Of a DNA stretch of 64,000 nt, positions 1 to 13,400 are shown one piece after another. The notes beneath the pieces were generated by a model. That model was not told the DNA's origin, did not search any database, and worked only from the letters and a program-made list of their open reading frames with translations. Position 1 is the stretch's first letter. Each line of letters opens with the position of its first letter. The DNA is from Melieria omissa (taxonomy: Eukaryota; Arthropoda; Insecta; Diptera; Ulidiidae). The stretch lies in NCBI GenBank assembly GCA_963971225.1, contig OZ020267.1:98933536-98997535 (forward strand), given 5' to 3'. Made by a program: the position numbers and the translations under genes.

Positions 1-2
1 AT

Positions 3-3000
3 GTACAAATCGGACGCAACGGACCGCAGATGGGCACCGAAAATGGACTGATCGATGTTTTGCTTAAGAGTGAACCGATGCTGGGTAAAAGCTTCACGGC
101 TGCACCGGAGGGCTGCTTGAGGGTGAGTGCGATTGGAATATGTTTACAGGCATTGTAGGAACTTGAATCACTGGGCGTGCAGAATAGTGTAGATGGAAAT
201 AAGATTGAAAATGCAGAGAAAGTGATGTGCTTTACATCGATTGCGGCTTTAGGTTGGCAATCTAATACTACGTTTACATTGAGCCCAAATGCGTGATTTG
301 GGCAAAAATTCTCAAATGCGAAGCCAAATCACGCATTTCCCCATACAAATTCAAATCGACGAAATGACTCATTTCAACAAAACGACGAAGCAAATGCGAT
401 AAAACATGACCAATTTTATCGAACGCATCACAAAATGAAAGCTCTTTCAAAAGCTTCAAAAGCGTTTGTTCTTTTTGACAGCTCAAAATCAAAACAAACG
501 AAAATGATCAAAATGGAAATTTTGAATGAAAATTTTCGTCTGCTTCAAATATGTAGAATATGCTTAGCATGTAAGTTATGTAATATATTTGTATTCAAAT
601 ATGGCAGTATGTGGAACATAGAGGCAGCAAAAAAACAACAAATTCTTTAGTCAGTAGCCGGAGAAGCGCTGATCTAGGTGCTGCGGCAAGAGGACATCAG
701 CATTGAGCATTTGACATTAGCTGTCAAACCAAATGCAAATGCAATGCGAATGAGGCAATGTAAACACTTTGAAATGACTCATCTCAAACTACGCATTTGG
801 GCTCAATGTAAACGTAGTATAAAGATACTAGGGAGAGCTTTCGAAAAATGACAAATTTGGCGCCAGAATGAGGCTGCTTGTTTGCACTTTTAAAGCCTCT
901 TGCAAGCAAAGTCTTAACACAGTTGTAGCTTTGTTTTAATATATTTGCATACAAATATTTGGGTTTATTTTTTAGTCTATATTTTTCATATTCTATTTAT
1001 ATTTCTTAAAATGAAATGTTCTCCGTATAGTCACTACATCTCGTTGTTCTTCATCATCTCTCTCTTCGCATGCTTTATTCTCAAACATTCATTGAAAATG
1101 TTCTCTTTTATTTTATAGGACTTTAGTTGTTAAGTAGATGAAAGCTCAGCTACCCAATACCGCTATTGTATACTAATTTCTCGCAAACAATTATGACCAT
1201 CACCATTCAAATACATTTAAACGGCATTTTCTGGGTCATCCAGTGGATTCATAACGATTCATCGCATTATCCGAAAACCTAACAAAACGGCCATATTAGT
1301 TTTAAACACATGCTTGTCACAACTGTTGCAAGCACTCGTTTACTCTAAGCTCATTTAAGTCATATTTCAATGTGTCACACAACTGTGGTTACGGGTTTTG
1401 GCCAAAACGCAAACTGGTAATCAGTAAGAAGCCAAAACAACACAATTTTTGTAAATATTTGTGCAAATGCCTAACTCTACAGACTTAAGTAAACAGCCAA
1501 AAACAAAAGTAAATTAACAACAAAACGATATAGCAAAGCAAATGTAGTCTTTTGTTCACGTTCATCACTCATACATATGTACACACAAGTAACTAGCTTA
1601 GCGTAGCTCTTAAGGTGTTCATACATAACTTGAAACACACAAACAAAGTTCTCAAAATAATTTAAAATCAAATTCATATAACTTACCATATCGAACATTA
1701 TTTCATCTCGAGTTCACCGTTACACGATCACCTTCATCACATTGCCTTTTTGTGTCTGTTTAAGCTTTTACATAAATCATTTCATTATTACGAACAATAC
1801 GTCAAATCATGCAACTTTTGCTAATTTGTATTAAATAAATTGTATTAATATTGTTTGTTAGTTAAAAAAAAGTCAATTTCATTTGCAAATTTTAGTATTT
1901 TTCAATAAAGCATCTCTTTTTAACAAAAAAACCACAATCATGCAAACGTATTTTTATTTGTTGGAAATTAACAAAACATCTCTCACCTGGCCTAACACTG
2001 CAAAATTTAATTCTACTCTAGTCCACTAACCCCAAAAGGAAGCTTGAAAAGCGTTGAAAAGCGCAAAAGCTCAAACTAACAAAAAGCGCGATGCGTTAAG
2101 GTGTAAATACGTGGAGAAGCGAAGCGTTTAGAATAGTGAATGGTGGATTGTGGGAGGAGTTGTGGGTGGGTGCATAGTTTGTAAACAAAAATTAAGATTT
2201 TTTGGATAACCTAAATTTTTAGATTAAATAGAAAACTCAAAAGGCAAAGAATGCTGAATATGGTAAATAGGGAGAGGACCTACAAAAATTTTCATTATAC
2301 GATATAGAAAATTATTTTCCTTTTGTGAAGACCAACACTCAGTGATGGACAGAACTAAATGAACAGAACTTAGGGTTTCAACAGGTAGGTTTTCAATTGA
2401 AAGAGTTAGCATTTTTATTTTGGGTTAAAATTATACATTTTCTCACTCAATTAATAATTTCAATATATTAAGAAAAGATTAGATGTGGCTGTCTGGGCAT
2501 GGGACTTTGCCGAAAAACACACTTAAGCCACAAAATGGGCGCATTGTGATACCACAAGGAAAAAGTGATGTGTCTTACTTCAAGTCAAGTAGGAAGGCCT
2601 ACACAAGCCATTTTGACTTGTGGACAAACCCTAGTAAATCTCTGATGTGGACTATTCTGAGTTTGGTCGAATACGGGAATTTTGATTTTAGCCTTTGGGT
2701 CATTTTGTATAATTTGTTTATAAGCAAAAAAAAATTACTAGCTTTTTGACGGTAATCGGTAAACATATCAATATACAAGTTGTTTTGTTTTTGTGTAAAC
2801 AATTTTTTTTTAAAACATCAAATGGTAATTTCGATTCCATTTCGGGCCTCTTTTAAGAACATTTTGCTTAAAAATGTTTGGTTGTGTGGCACCCGTGGAT
2901 CTAAGATTGCAAGGAAGGAAGAGTATAAGGATTTTCATTTTCGTTTAGAGAGAGTCGGGCAGTGGTTTACGAGTAGATGGTGGGTTAGAAAGTGGCTGAT

Positions 3001-5042
3001 ATTAAGAAAAACAAAAGTAGTACTAGAGACGTTTTCTTTCAACTCCAGAAAGGTTTGAAATGCGTTTGAGGTTATATGCTTTGGTTTTTTATCGACTAGT
3101 TTAATCAAGTGATTGATTTAAGATTTTTTTAAATAAATTCAAATTAAATTAAAAAAATATTTTTTGTTGTGAAAACCCCCATAGATATCAGGGAAACCTT
3201 AAAGCTCATTCTATGCTCTTGTCCGGCTATCTCAAAACTGCGCCTTTCTTACTTAGGGGCCCCGTTCTAATCTGGGCTAGATGGGGTCCCCAAGTATCAC
3301 ATTAAGTCGTTGCTGAACTTTCAGTTCAAATCTTTTGCCAAGAAGTCAATATGCATTTTGTACTTTAAACAGTTTGTGAAAGTTAAAACAAACTAATATC
3401 AACAGAGTTATAAGGACTTGTGTTTCCATATAAAAATCACTGAAAAGTAGACCACAAATCATAAAAATGTTCACTCCACTCGTCAGGCGATTGCTTTATA
3501 AAACATATCCTCTACTATAGCTCGTCGGATGCCCCCAAAATATCGTCTTTTTCTTTCATCTTCTTTCATTGAATTGAATTGAAACCGTCACGCATCTTGC
3601 TTCTCTTATTCTCTCCCTCTCGCACACACACACACACCAACCTGTACACACCCCCATGTATCTACAGGTGGGCAGCTACTCCTATGAGCCGAGCGCCTTT
3701 AAGTTCGGCGACGAACCGCACAGCTACGCCCAGTTGCAAATGCCGCAACGCAATTTCTGGCAGCGCAACTTTCATATCTCGTTCGGATTTCGCTCCTTTT
3801 ATCCGAACGGTATCATCTTCCTGGCGCCCGGCAGCAAGGAGAAACACAAACACTACGTTGCGCTGCTGCTCAAGGACGGACAATTGTTGCTGATTGTGCG
3901 CGGCCGACGACGCGAAGAGCTACAGCTGACCGCCAAGCTCAATGACGGCGAATGGCATCACGTGACCGTTGTGTGTCAGGAGCGCAAGGTGACCATGTCG
4001 GTGGAGATCGGACGCACCGATCAGAAGACATCGGCCCAAATGAAGGTGCCCAAGAAAATTGCCGCCACACATGTGCTGTACGTGGGCGGCTTGCCGGACA
4101 CGCCGACCAAATTGCCCGCGGAGCTGCTGGCCAAGGTGGAACCGTTCAAGGGTTGCTTGAGGCGCGTCACAATCAACAACAGCACGCAAGATTTGGCGCG
4201 GCCCGGTAAGCATCTGCACGTGGGCCAGTGCTTTCCGAAAGTGGAGAAGGGCTCATACTTTCCCGGCGATGCCTATGCAATTTACAGTAAGTAGCTTTCA
4301 TCTTACGATTTAACTGCGAATGGATCAAAGCTTTAAAGCTTTCTTAATTTTCTTTACACAACTTTTGCAGAGAAAAACTTCCACGTTGGCAAGTATCTGG
4401 TTTTGGAAATGGAGTTTCGCACCTCTGAACTGTCCGGCGTACTTGTCAGCATCTCCGAGCCATCGGGCTTTCCAGCACTCTCGCTCGAACTCAATAATGG
4501 CAACGTAAGCTTGAAGCTTTGCATGCATCCACTGACTTATCAAACGATAATTTCTAATTTCTAATTGCTTTGCAGATAATCTTCTCGTGCGATCTGGGCG
4601 ATGGCATTCCATTCCGCGTGCAGTCCCTGCTGCCCAGCAAATATGCGCTCTGCGACAACAAGTGGCACAACATCTCGGCGCTGTACGACTACGAGCAAAT
4701 CACGCTGCGCATCGATCAGATGGCGCCCACCATGGCAATGGCGGCCACGGCACAACAACGCACCAACGGCAAAGTGCAAACCAAGTCGGCGTTGTACATT
4801 GGCGGCATTCCAGGTGAGCTGAAAGCATGGCCGAGCATTGTTTTGTGTTGTTATTGCCTTTGTTAACTCTCGTTAACTCTCTTGCAGACATTGCGTCCAG
4901 CGGTTCGTTGGTGTCGCGCGAGAATTTCAAGGGCTGCATACGCAACGTTTCCATACGCAATGAGCGCCGCGACTGGATCGACATGGACGAGCTGCACAAT
5001 GTGCTCCTGAGCGAGTGTTTGGTGTTCAGTGCGGATAACTGA
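3..5042 (+). CDS. wb: Laminin subunit alpha, C-terminal LG domains (partial)
   Basis: This is the 3' end of a laminin alpha chain, the basement-membrane subunit whose C-terminal LG domains bind integrin and dystroglycan-type receptors. Coding exons are 3-122 (the window cuts this one), 3668-4286, 4371-4504, 4576-4813 and 4888-5042 (TGA). All junctions are GT/AG and the phases close, giving 421 residues. The first exon ends an LG module or linker (PEGCLR). The second opens with the linker VGSYSYEPSAFKFG and carries LG4, with a typical terminal FKGCLRRVTINN. Exons 3-5 form LG5, which ends FKGCIRNVSIRN and then CLVFSADN before the stop. Family membership is clear. I choose wing blister over LanA because the neighbouring genes match Drosophila 34F-35A; that is synteny, not a computed phylogeny. 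The rest of this very long protein lies left of the window. Confidence 0.85.
123..3667 (+). other. Laminin alpha intron, 3.5 kb
   Basis: The donor AGG|GTGAGT at 122/123 pairs with the acceptor CTACAG at 3667. The intron holds a 556-bp MITE (265-820), a short GC-rich hairpin near 3254-3295 (two GGGGNCCCC arms facing each other), a short CA run near 3622-3640 and otherwise AT-rich unique sequence. No further LG-type exon is visible in any frame. Confidence 0.75.
265..820. mobile_element. MITE with perfect 30-bp terminal inverted repeats
   Basis: The 30 bases at 265-294, starting ATACTACGTTTACATTGAG, recur as an exact reverse complement at 791-820. The interior (about 500 bp) has no transposase-like reading frame, but shows sub-repeats of the words AAATGCG and AATGACTCAT in both orientations. 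Each end can be read as TA followed by CTACGTTT, which would fit a TA target duplication, but the symmetry extends through the TA so this is not proven. It is non-autonomous and its superfamily is unassigned. Confidence 0.85.
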
Positions 5043-6085
5043 GCACAGCCAATTCCAGACATTGCTATGCGGTCACAAGTGATCAGCAATTGGAGCCAAT
5101 TGGCGCAGCAACCGCGAGCGTCTGACTGCCATAAGTGAACGCGCAACACTGCCATACTAATTGCATTTACGCTTACAAACTACGAGTACATACACGCCCA
5201 CATTAATATGTCGCTGACAAGTTGTGGACAACAAAATTGAATGTATTTATTGTAATTTTAAGAACGAATTTCTTTCTTTGAGCATAAAACACACCGGCAA
5301 ACGTTTGCTTCACATGCAAGTCGCCTGAAGACGAAACGCTTTGCCACCGATTTATGCAAATGTACGTTTTGCAACAACAAATGGACCAGTGACTGCATTT
5401 TGTACGCCTTAAGTGTTTACAAAAATGCTAGAGATTAGCATTAATTGGCATATATATATGTTTATGTATATGTGTGTATGTTTGTATGTGGCCAGCATGG
5501 CACTAAGGTGGAACGCATAACGAACAAATATGCAATAGTTAGCATTAATTTCTTTTGTTCAATGAAAGATGAGGCTTTAATTTTTATTTACACAATTTAG
5601 TTGTTTTTGTTTAATTATAATTAATTTAATTTGTATTTATTTCATATGCAATTTTCTTCATGTTCATTCGTTTCATGTATACTTCAGTGCCCCCAGTGAT
5701 GGCAATGTGGGGGTTAATAACAATTATACACACACACACACACACACACACTGCCACTCAAACACACACATGCATGCCTATTTATATTTGAAATAATATA
5801 GAAATTAATAAGTATTTTCTACAATAAGTGCCACTAGCAACCACCCACGAATTGTACAGTAGTTGTAAGTTTTAAATGTTACAATACGATATTAAGTTAA
5901 GTACGCATTTGTATATATATTCATATCGGTTTAAGTGCATCATTTTCCAATACTAAGCATTGCACATAAGTTGTATTGTAGCTGTAGAACATGCTAAATA
6001 CTTACAAATAATTGCATAAATATTTAATTCGATGTTTATTGTAGATGAAAATTATTTATAGCATAAATAAATCGAGTAAACTATT
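5043..6085 (+). other. Probable 3' UTR of the laminin gene
   Basis: AT-rich, open of coding potential, and following directly on the TGA. It contains an uninterrupted CA dinucleotide run at 5728-5751. A polyadenylation-type AATAAA occurs at 6065-6070 (within CATAAATAAATCG), the best candidate for the transcript end. The end is inferred from that signal only. Confidence 0.45.
5728..5751. repeat. CA dinucleotide microsatellite
   Basis: Twelve uninterrupted AC units lie in the laminin 3' region; a candidate polymorphic marker. Confidence 0.9.
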
Positions 6086-6426
6086 TGTGCTTCGCTTGAT
6101 TCTCTTTTCCATTGGACCATCACGAAAGCGGAACATTGTTTTGGTACAATTAGAGGAGCAGTAGATAGGTGACAGCAGGCAGCTTTCCGTATTCTTTAAA
6201 GTATGTAAGTAAAAAAACCAATTTAGGTAGCGACCATTTTAAAGTTCCATTAATGAATTATTGTTTGACGGAATTTGAACACTTTTGACAGCTGATTGTT
6301 TATAGAAAAAAGTACAGTAGCTTTTGTTGAGATTTGTAGTGGAATTTGATTTATGGAAAAGAGTCGATTTTAGAAACTTTTGAGTACAGACTCTTTGGTA
6401 TTCAGTGTGCGATATGAAAGATCCAA

Positions 6427-7371
6427 CTATGTATATAAAAATGAATCATGGTCCATTCGACTGCGTATCAGTCGAGAACGGCTGGACCAACTTGGATACT
6501 TCCTTCGGCGGGTTTGTTCGAAATTGTTACGTAAAGGTTTATAAAAAAGAAAAGTCGGGAAAACGGGGCGTGGCGCCACCAGAATACATTTTTAGACAAT
6601 AACTTTGGAACCATAAGTCACACATCAATTAAATTTAGTTCACACTTACTATTTAATCATGTCCTTCGACTGACGGAATGGGGTGGGTATTGGACAAGGG
6701 GGTGTGGCACCGCCCATACAACTCAAATCTTTTAAATGGAATAGCTTCGGAATTGTAAGTCGCACAATATTGAAATTTGGTGTACCGTCGTTTCATAGAT
6801 GTGTCATTCTACTGTTAAAATTTTATGGGCGTTGAATAAGGGTCGTGGCACATTTTTTATGCAGCAGAACTGTAAGTCGTACATCAATGAAACTTGGTAT
6901 GAACCTACCACTTAATCATATCTTTCGGCAGAGGGAATGAAGCGGGTATTTAACACGAGGGCGTGGCTCCGTCCATACAACTCTAATCTTTTATATGGAA
7001 TAGCTTCGGAATTGTAAGCTGCACAGTATTGAAATTGAATATGCCATCGTCTCATAGAAGTGTCATTCTACCGATAATATTTTATGGGCGTTGAACAAGG
7101 GGCGTGGCAAATTTTTTATGCAGCAGAACTGTAAGTCGTACATCAATGAAACTTGGTATGAACCTACCACTTAATCATATCTTTCAATAGAGGAAATGGG
7201 GTGTTGGTCAAGGGGCGTGGCACATTTTTTATGCTCAGACAGTTATGCAGTACACACACATATCAGTGAAACTTGGTACGAACTTTCCACTTAGTAGCAC
7301 AATTCGACTAGAAGAAAGTTGTGAGCATTGGTCAAGAGGGTGTGGTACCGCCTCCATTTTTATATACATAG
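6427..7371. mobile_element. Repeat element with 17-bp inverted ends and 259-bp tandem units
   Basis: The word CTATGTATATAAAAATG at 6427-6443 reappears reverse-complemented at 7355-7371, bounding the element. Inside, a 259-bp unit is repeated in tandem: for example CATACAACTC ends at 6724 and again at 6983, and GCAGCAGAACTGTAAGTCG starts at 6861 and 7120. A third, partial and diverged unit follows up to about 7320. Early sequence contains AGAACGGCTGGACC, a word I associate with Helitron/Helentron-type non-autonomous elements of insects; that assignment is from memory and moderate. No protein is encoded. Confidence 0.7.
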
Positions 7372-7378
7372 ATTGTTT

Positions 7379-8453
7379 GCCCTAATGGACTGACTGATTG
7401 ATTGATTGATTGATTCATCATCGCTCAGACCAAACCGCTGAAGCTACGAACATAAAATTTGAACTGTAGATACATCTTGAAAAATTAACCTCCGCTAAGA
7501 CGGGATTTTTTGAAATTCGGGGTGTAAAGGGGCAACACATCTGTTAAGGTGTTGTATGAAGAAAAGTGATTTAAGAAACATATTGATTTCGAACTTCCTG
7601 AAAATACTCTAAACAAAAAATAATTCGATACGTATTTTATAATTTTTCAAAAATCAAAATTTAACTGGACCAATAATGGGTTAAGATTTGTTTAAGGGTA
7701 GACTCGAAAAAAACATGAACCGATAGGCCTATTGACTTCAAAAATTATAAAAATACTTGAAATAAAAAAATTATACACGCGTTTCTCATTATTTTCAAAA
7801 TCGAAATCTAACTGGATCAACGACGGGTTAAAAGTATGTATGAAGAAACAATTTTTTTGGCCTTTTAACTTCAAACTTGGTGAAAGTACTTTAAATGTAA
7901 AAGAACTCGATACGTGTTTTTCATTTTTTCCAAATATTAAAATCGGACGGGGTCAACGACCGGTTAAAAGTTTTTATGGCGAAACTGTAAAAAAAATGAA
8001 TTAACGACTTCAACTTCAACACTGACTTCAAACTTTGTGAAAGTACTCTGAGTGAGAAATAATTTGACACGTGTTTTTCACTTTTTTGAAAATCAAAATG
8101 TAACGGGGTCAACAATGGGTTAACAGTTTGCATGGAAACACGATTTATTGGTTCTTTTGACTTCAAACTAGGACAAAAAGCATTTAAATCGGGAAATAAT
8201 TACAATGTTTCTTCATATTTTTGAAAATCGAATTCTACCGTGGTAAACTATGGGTTAAGATTTTGTTTAGAGTAAACGTGAAAACTCATGATTTAAAGGG
8301 CCTTTTGACTTCACAATTTTTAGAACCACTTGGCATCAAAGATAATAGACATATGTTTTTATTTAAATCAAAATGGGTTCAACCATGCGTTCAAAATATG
8401 TATCGGGTGAAAGAAGAGAGCTTGCGTGCGAAGCCGCGGGGCCCAGCTAGTTA
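7379..8453. mobile_element. Helitron-like non-autonomous element with CTAGT end
   Basis: The element begins near a GATT microsatellite (7396-7415) followed by AAACCGCTGAAGCTACG, and ends GCGTGCGAAGCCGCGGGGCC then CAGCTAGT at 8446-8453. A short GC hairpin (CGAAGCCGCGG) directly before a CTAG-type terminus is a typical Helitron 3' end. Between them lie about six degenerate tandem units of 133-156 bp, each marked by a GGGTTAA-like word (near 7677, 7823, 7961, 8117, 8250 and 8387) and by TTTGACTTCAAA. No Rep/helicase frame is present, so it would depend on an autonomous partner. Confidence 0.6.
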
Positions 8454-8750
8454 AGTTATAAATATAAAAATGTAATAGGAATTGCTTTAGAATAGGAAAT
8501 GCTTACAAAAATAACTCTTTTGGTTTTACTTGGCCACAGTATCCATCAATATTATAAACCTCAACCAACTCTCGATTTTAGTTATAAAAATATGGTAATC
8601 TATGATCAAATCTTGTTGAAATGTTTTACGTTGTCATATTTTTAATAATACGCAAAAAACATTTTCTCTTTTACAACTGATAAATATCACTATTTCTATT
8701 TCTGGTGTAAGTTTAACAGTTACATAGCCATGCCCGGGGTAAGTCATTTT

Positions 8751-9122
8751 TACTACATGGGCTGAAAAGTCTTTGGCCTGACATAGAGATGGCGCCAAAA
8801 ATTGATTTGATTTGAATTGAATTTGATGGGCAAAAATACAGTGGAAACAAAAGCATGGCTTGATAAATGTTATAATACATCTGTATTTTTGCCCATCAAA
8901 TAGCAATGTTTTATCAAAATACGAAATTCACTTTTTTCCATTGTTTATAAAAATTCAGAGGTAGCGTCACTTCGAAAGCAATAACTTGAAAACGAGTCAA
9001 CCAAATGTCATGAAACTTTGACAGAATCTAAGTTAAGGATGGTTTTCCATGTACAACACAATAATTCTTAATTTTTGGCGCCATCTCTATGTCAGGCCAA
9101 AGACTTTTCAGCCCATGTAGTA
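8751..9122. mobile_element. Mariner-type MITE with perfect 53-bp TIRs
   Basis: The 53 bases at 8751-8803, starting TACTACATGGGCTGAAAAGT, recur as an exact reverse complement at 9070-9122. TA at each outer edge fits the TA target duplication of Tc1/mariner transposons, and the GGGCTGAAAAGTC terminus is a recurrent mariner-like word in insects. The 372-bp element has no transposase frame. A second inverted pair sits inside it (AATTTGATGGGCAAAAATAC near 8819 and its complement near 8881-8901), so it can fold into two hairpins. Confidence 0.85.
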
Positions 9123-10449
9123 TGCTCGTAGTGAACAAAATGGCTCTAAATATAGGAATAGAACCGAGATTTCACAACGATCCCAATTGGCAGGATGATG
9201 CTTATGGTTTGTCATGTCCTGCTGAGAAAGTAGAAAACTTTCTTATTTTTTAAATTGATTTCTCGGTTCTCAACTCACCCATGATACAAAAATAAAAATT
9301 TCCACGATTTCCACTTTTTGGTTTTTCTTTAAAAATGCAGTACCACTTTTTGTCTGTGAACTCCTTTTTTTTTGTGAGAAGCAAAGAGAAAGAAAAACAT
9401 TTGGGAAAATTGATTTCTTCATTTTGGGGTCACAGCCAAGTGTTGATGAAATGATTGAAAAAGTGCAGCAAGTCTGAACCATCAAGTCTGAACCGTAAGA
9501 AAAGAATTTTCCTACAAAAACATGCCTAACCACAATTAACAACATTTAAAAAAATAATAACAATAAGAACAAATTAAATAAAAAGAAACATAATCTATTA
9601 GAGTAAAATAGAGCAGAATAGACTAGAATAATTTAGATCAGAATTGTATAGAACAGCTTAGTTTTTTTCGCTTGCGTGACGCCATTTTTTTTTTTCTAAA
9701 AAAAGAAAAAAATTCATAAACGGCTTTTTTTATAAAAATTTTTGAAAATTATGAAATAAATCGTCATGCCTGTCGACGCGGTCAGTATTGCACGCTTTTA
9801 CGCTATAAGCGAAACAGCTGATTGTGTGCTTTTCTCCGGCGCTTTCGTGCGCGCTGAGTACAAAACGAGAAAGTGTGGAGCGGTGTACACGTGCGTGTGG
9901 CGCTCGGTTTCCCCCAGATGGGGAGCTTATTTGACAGCGCGCTCAACTGTGCTCTTCGTCGGGAACGCAACCAACGGCGCTGCGGCGGGCATCCATTAGA
10001 TTTCCTGACTTTGCGTCAGTTCTTTCGTGGAAGCAAGCGAGCCAACAACATTAACCGGCGACAAACCGTATTCGGCCAGGCGAGCAAAACAAAAATTAAA
10101 AATTCAAGTAAAGGGAAAAGAAAGAAAGCCACAAACAAAACAGAAATAAAAAAAATTATTTTCAATTTTTACAAAACTCGGTGCACATGTTTTGGTTATT
10201 TGGTGCGTTCGCGGCGTGGAAGCGTGAAGAGTGAAAAGCGAAACTGGTATTGAAAGTCAGCAGAAATAATAATAAAAACAGCAACAACAATAGCAATACA
10301 AACTGCATTGTTGAGTGCTGTGCTGTCGCAGAATTCGGCGTCGATTTGTTGCTAATTTGCCAATTGCGCGCACCCACTGCACGTTTCGAAGTTGTTTCGC
10401 TACAGCCAGCGCCGCTGAGCGCTACAGCGCAAAAACGTTGACAGTCGCT

Positions 10450-13400
10450 ATGGATTCGGTTAGTGCTAACTACGAGGAGTTGCAGCAGAACGAAATTACC
10501 GCAGTGCCGCGTTATGGTCTCAAACTGAAATTCGATCACGTCTGGCCCGAGAAGCGCAACCAAAACTTGCGGCCCTCATTGAAGCAAACGCTGCCGCTGG
10601 TGCCGCTGGCTTGCAGGTAACTTTTGGGAGTCTCATTCAAGTTTTTGGTTTGTGAGCAGCAAAAATATTTTTTTGTACGTCATCAATTTTGAATTATTTA
10701 ACCTTTAACTGTGGTTGGGAAATTTCTTTCTTCATTTTATGAATGAGTTGTGTGTTGAGGAGACATGGCACATACAGACAATATATATCGGAGTTTTATA
10801 TTCAATAAAATCTATCTGCAAAAATATAATCTTTCAAAAGAGCAATGAAACCCGTTTCAAAGGTTGATTCTAAATTCCAATTCTAATTAAAAACTAATTA
10901 AGTAAAGTAATAGAAAGTTAAACAAATCACAGCTATTCGCAATATTATAGGAAAAAGAGAATATTGCATTCACAAATAAGGGTTGCGTCGTAGTAAATAC
11001 AGGTCGATCTTATAAAAAAAATTAGTTTTATTAGCGATTTTTTCATACGAAATTTGTAGATGACAGATAAATCACTGAAAAGTGAAAGCAAACATATTTT
11101 CGTAATAATTGCAGACTGAGACATCAGGCAAATCGGTTTGAAAATGTTCGTTTGCAAAACATTTGAATGGCTTAAAAGTCCTTGAGCGATGAAAGACATA
11201 ACAATCATCAGGAAAATCGATTTTAGAAAATAATCGTTTCATCCTCTGCAAGTGTTCTTGAACGAGTAGATTTGAGGTTAGGTAAACTGGCTGGCCAGGT
11301 CGGTCACACATAGACCCTGTTGGGTTCCTAGCGTCACCAGTTAGAGCTTCTCAATTTTGCGGATCTATGCATATGTTATTGATGAGAATGTAAAAGTTTC
11401 TAACGAAGTTCAACAAGGACTTAACCTTCAAATGCATATTAATGCCTTTAGGCACACTAACATATTTCTGTATATCTTTAAATTAAACCCCGATATCTCC
11501 GAATCTGTTTGCTAATATTTAAAAGTTTCTTAATTTTTAATTTTTTAATTTTTTTATTTAATTAACTTTTCAGTAGTTTTCTGTGTTAAAAAGAAAAACC
11601 TACCTTTACCTTTATTTACCAAACGTGAAAATAATTCATGCCTTTGAGGGTTAATGCCGTCCTAAGGAATCCTATCTAATCCCGAAAAGAACGGGGCCAC
11701 TAATGAATGAGTAAACGTATTTAAATGGCACAGATATTGTTGGTGTTTCAATTAAAAACAGGCACAGTGCTCTCTAAGCAAGATTAGCCTACAAAAGTAA
11801 TTTTCGAAATGACAAAACTTCATCAGTTCATTTGTGGATGTTAATGCTTAAGTCACGAAAATAGAAAGTAGACAATGATCAACACCGGTAAACGTCTCAC
11901 AAATTTGTATGTCATTGTCAGGTGCTAAGTTTAGACTAGAAATAAGTTGGCTCAAACTTACTGAGACAATCTTACTCAAATTGATTTCGCTAAATTATGC
12001 CAACGAATATTATTAAATAAGAAAACTATGGCTTAGAGCTCGCTTAGGTTTTGTGTTTTTTTACTATTTAACACTTCATGAAAGTAAGTAATGATTCAAT
12101 ACACAGAAAATCCCATCAAATGAGCAACAAAAAACTGGAACTTTTCATAGTATTTTCCTAAGTTATGCTCAAAATCGTTTTGTATTGGACATCAAGCACA
12201 CAATTCGCAAACTTCAGCTCACCACTAGACTTGATTACAAATATATATAGAAATTTTGCACATTTTTGTGCAAATATATATAGAAATTTTGCACATTTTT
12301 GTGCAAATATATTAAAACACATTCTTGTTGTATGCTATTAATACTCTTAAAATTGCTCTTTAAAACCAACATAAACAATGTGAAAATCGTGGGCCAAAAA
12401 CACATTTTTATTTTTCCATAAAATATGTCAAACCGCTACGTAATAAAAACAAACAATTTGCATATTTATTTAACAAAAGCTAAAAGCAAACTTTCCGAAT
12501 CATAAAATTTGTCAACAAAAATCTCGAAAACACTACTAAATGTCAATGTCGTAGAACGATCTACAGATTAAACGTTAAATCAATAAAATCTTTTGTCTTT
12601 TGAAACACTTAAATAACTTTGTATATATAATAGGTATTTATATGTACATGTGATTCATATAAAAACAACAATGTTCAGGCCTGCGTAAAAAACTAAACAA
12701 ATTCGTAGATTTAACACCACAAAACATACAAAGCCAAATTAACTGCCAAAGTCAATAGACGAAGATGAAATAGTCGCCAAGGTGACCCAATAGGCAAAAT
12801 AAAGCATAGACATTAAAAAAAAAATTGCCTTTTTAATATTCTTTGTAATCTGTTTTCAAGCAAGCACAATCTTCAATTAGTTTACACGGCTACGTTTTTT
12901 GAACTTCTTTGATCTAAAAAAAAGATTTCACTGAATTAGTACCCAACTAATTTTACACCTGAGTGAAAGAATCCTAAACAGTATTTTTTCTTTGAAATTT
13001 TGTCCGCTCTTTGCTGCACAGACTTTCGTTTACATTTGTGTAGCTTTCCCAGCGGGCAGCAAAACACACAACCAAAACTGCCCAAAATAAACTCATTTCC
13101 CCCACCAAAATGAAGGCGCCATGAGAAAGTGTAGCCAACTCGCTGGCTACGCGTCAGCTTGTCCGACGCTGCTATGTCGATAATACAGGACTTGGCCTTA
13201 GCTGGAATGTCTGCTTGTGTGCGAGTGTTTACGGGTGTGTGCCAGGACATTCAGCGCCATATTAGCAGTGGTGGCTGTGTGTCGCTGCGCGAGTATTTTT
13301 GCCTTTTGGCACGCAGAAAAATAAAACCATGGCGTGCTGCCCGCCATCATTCTCTGATATGACAAGAGAAATATTTTCATTTCTATGTCGTGGCATTTTT

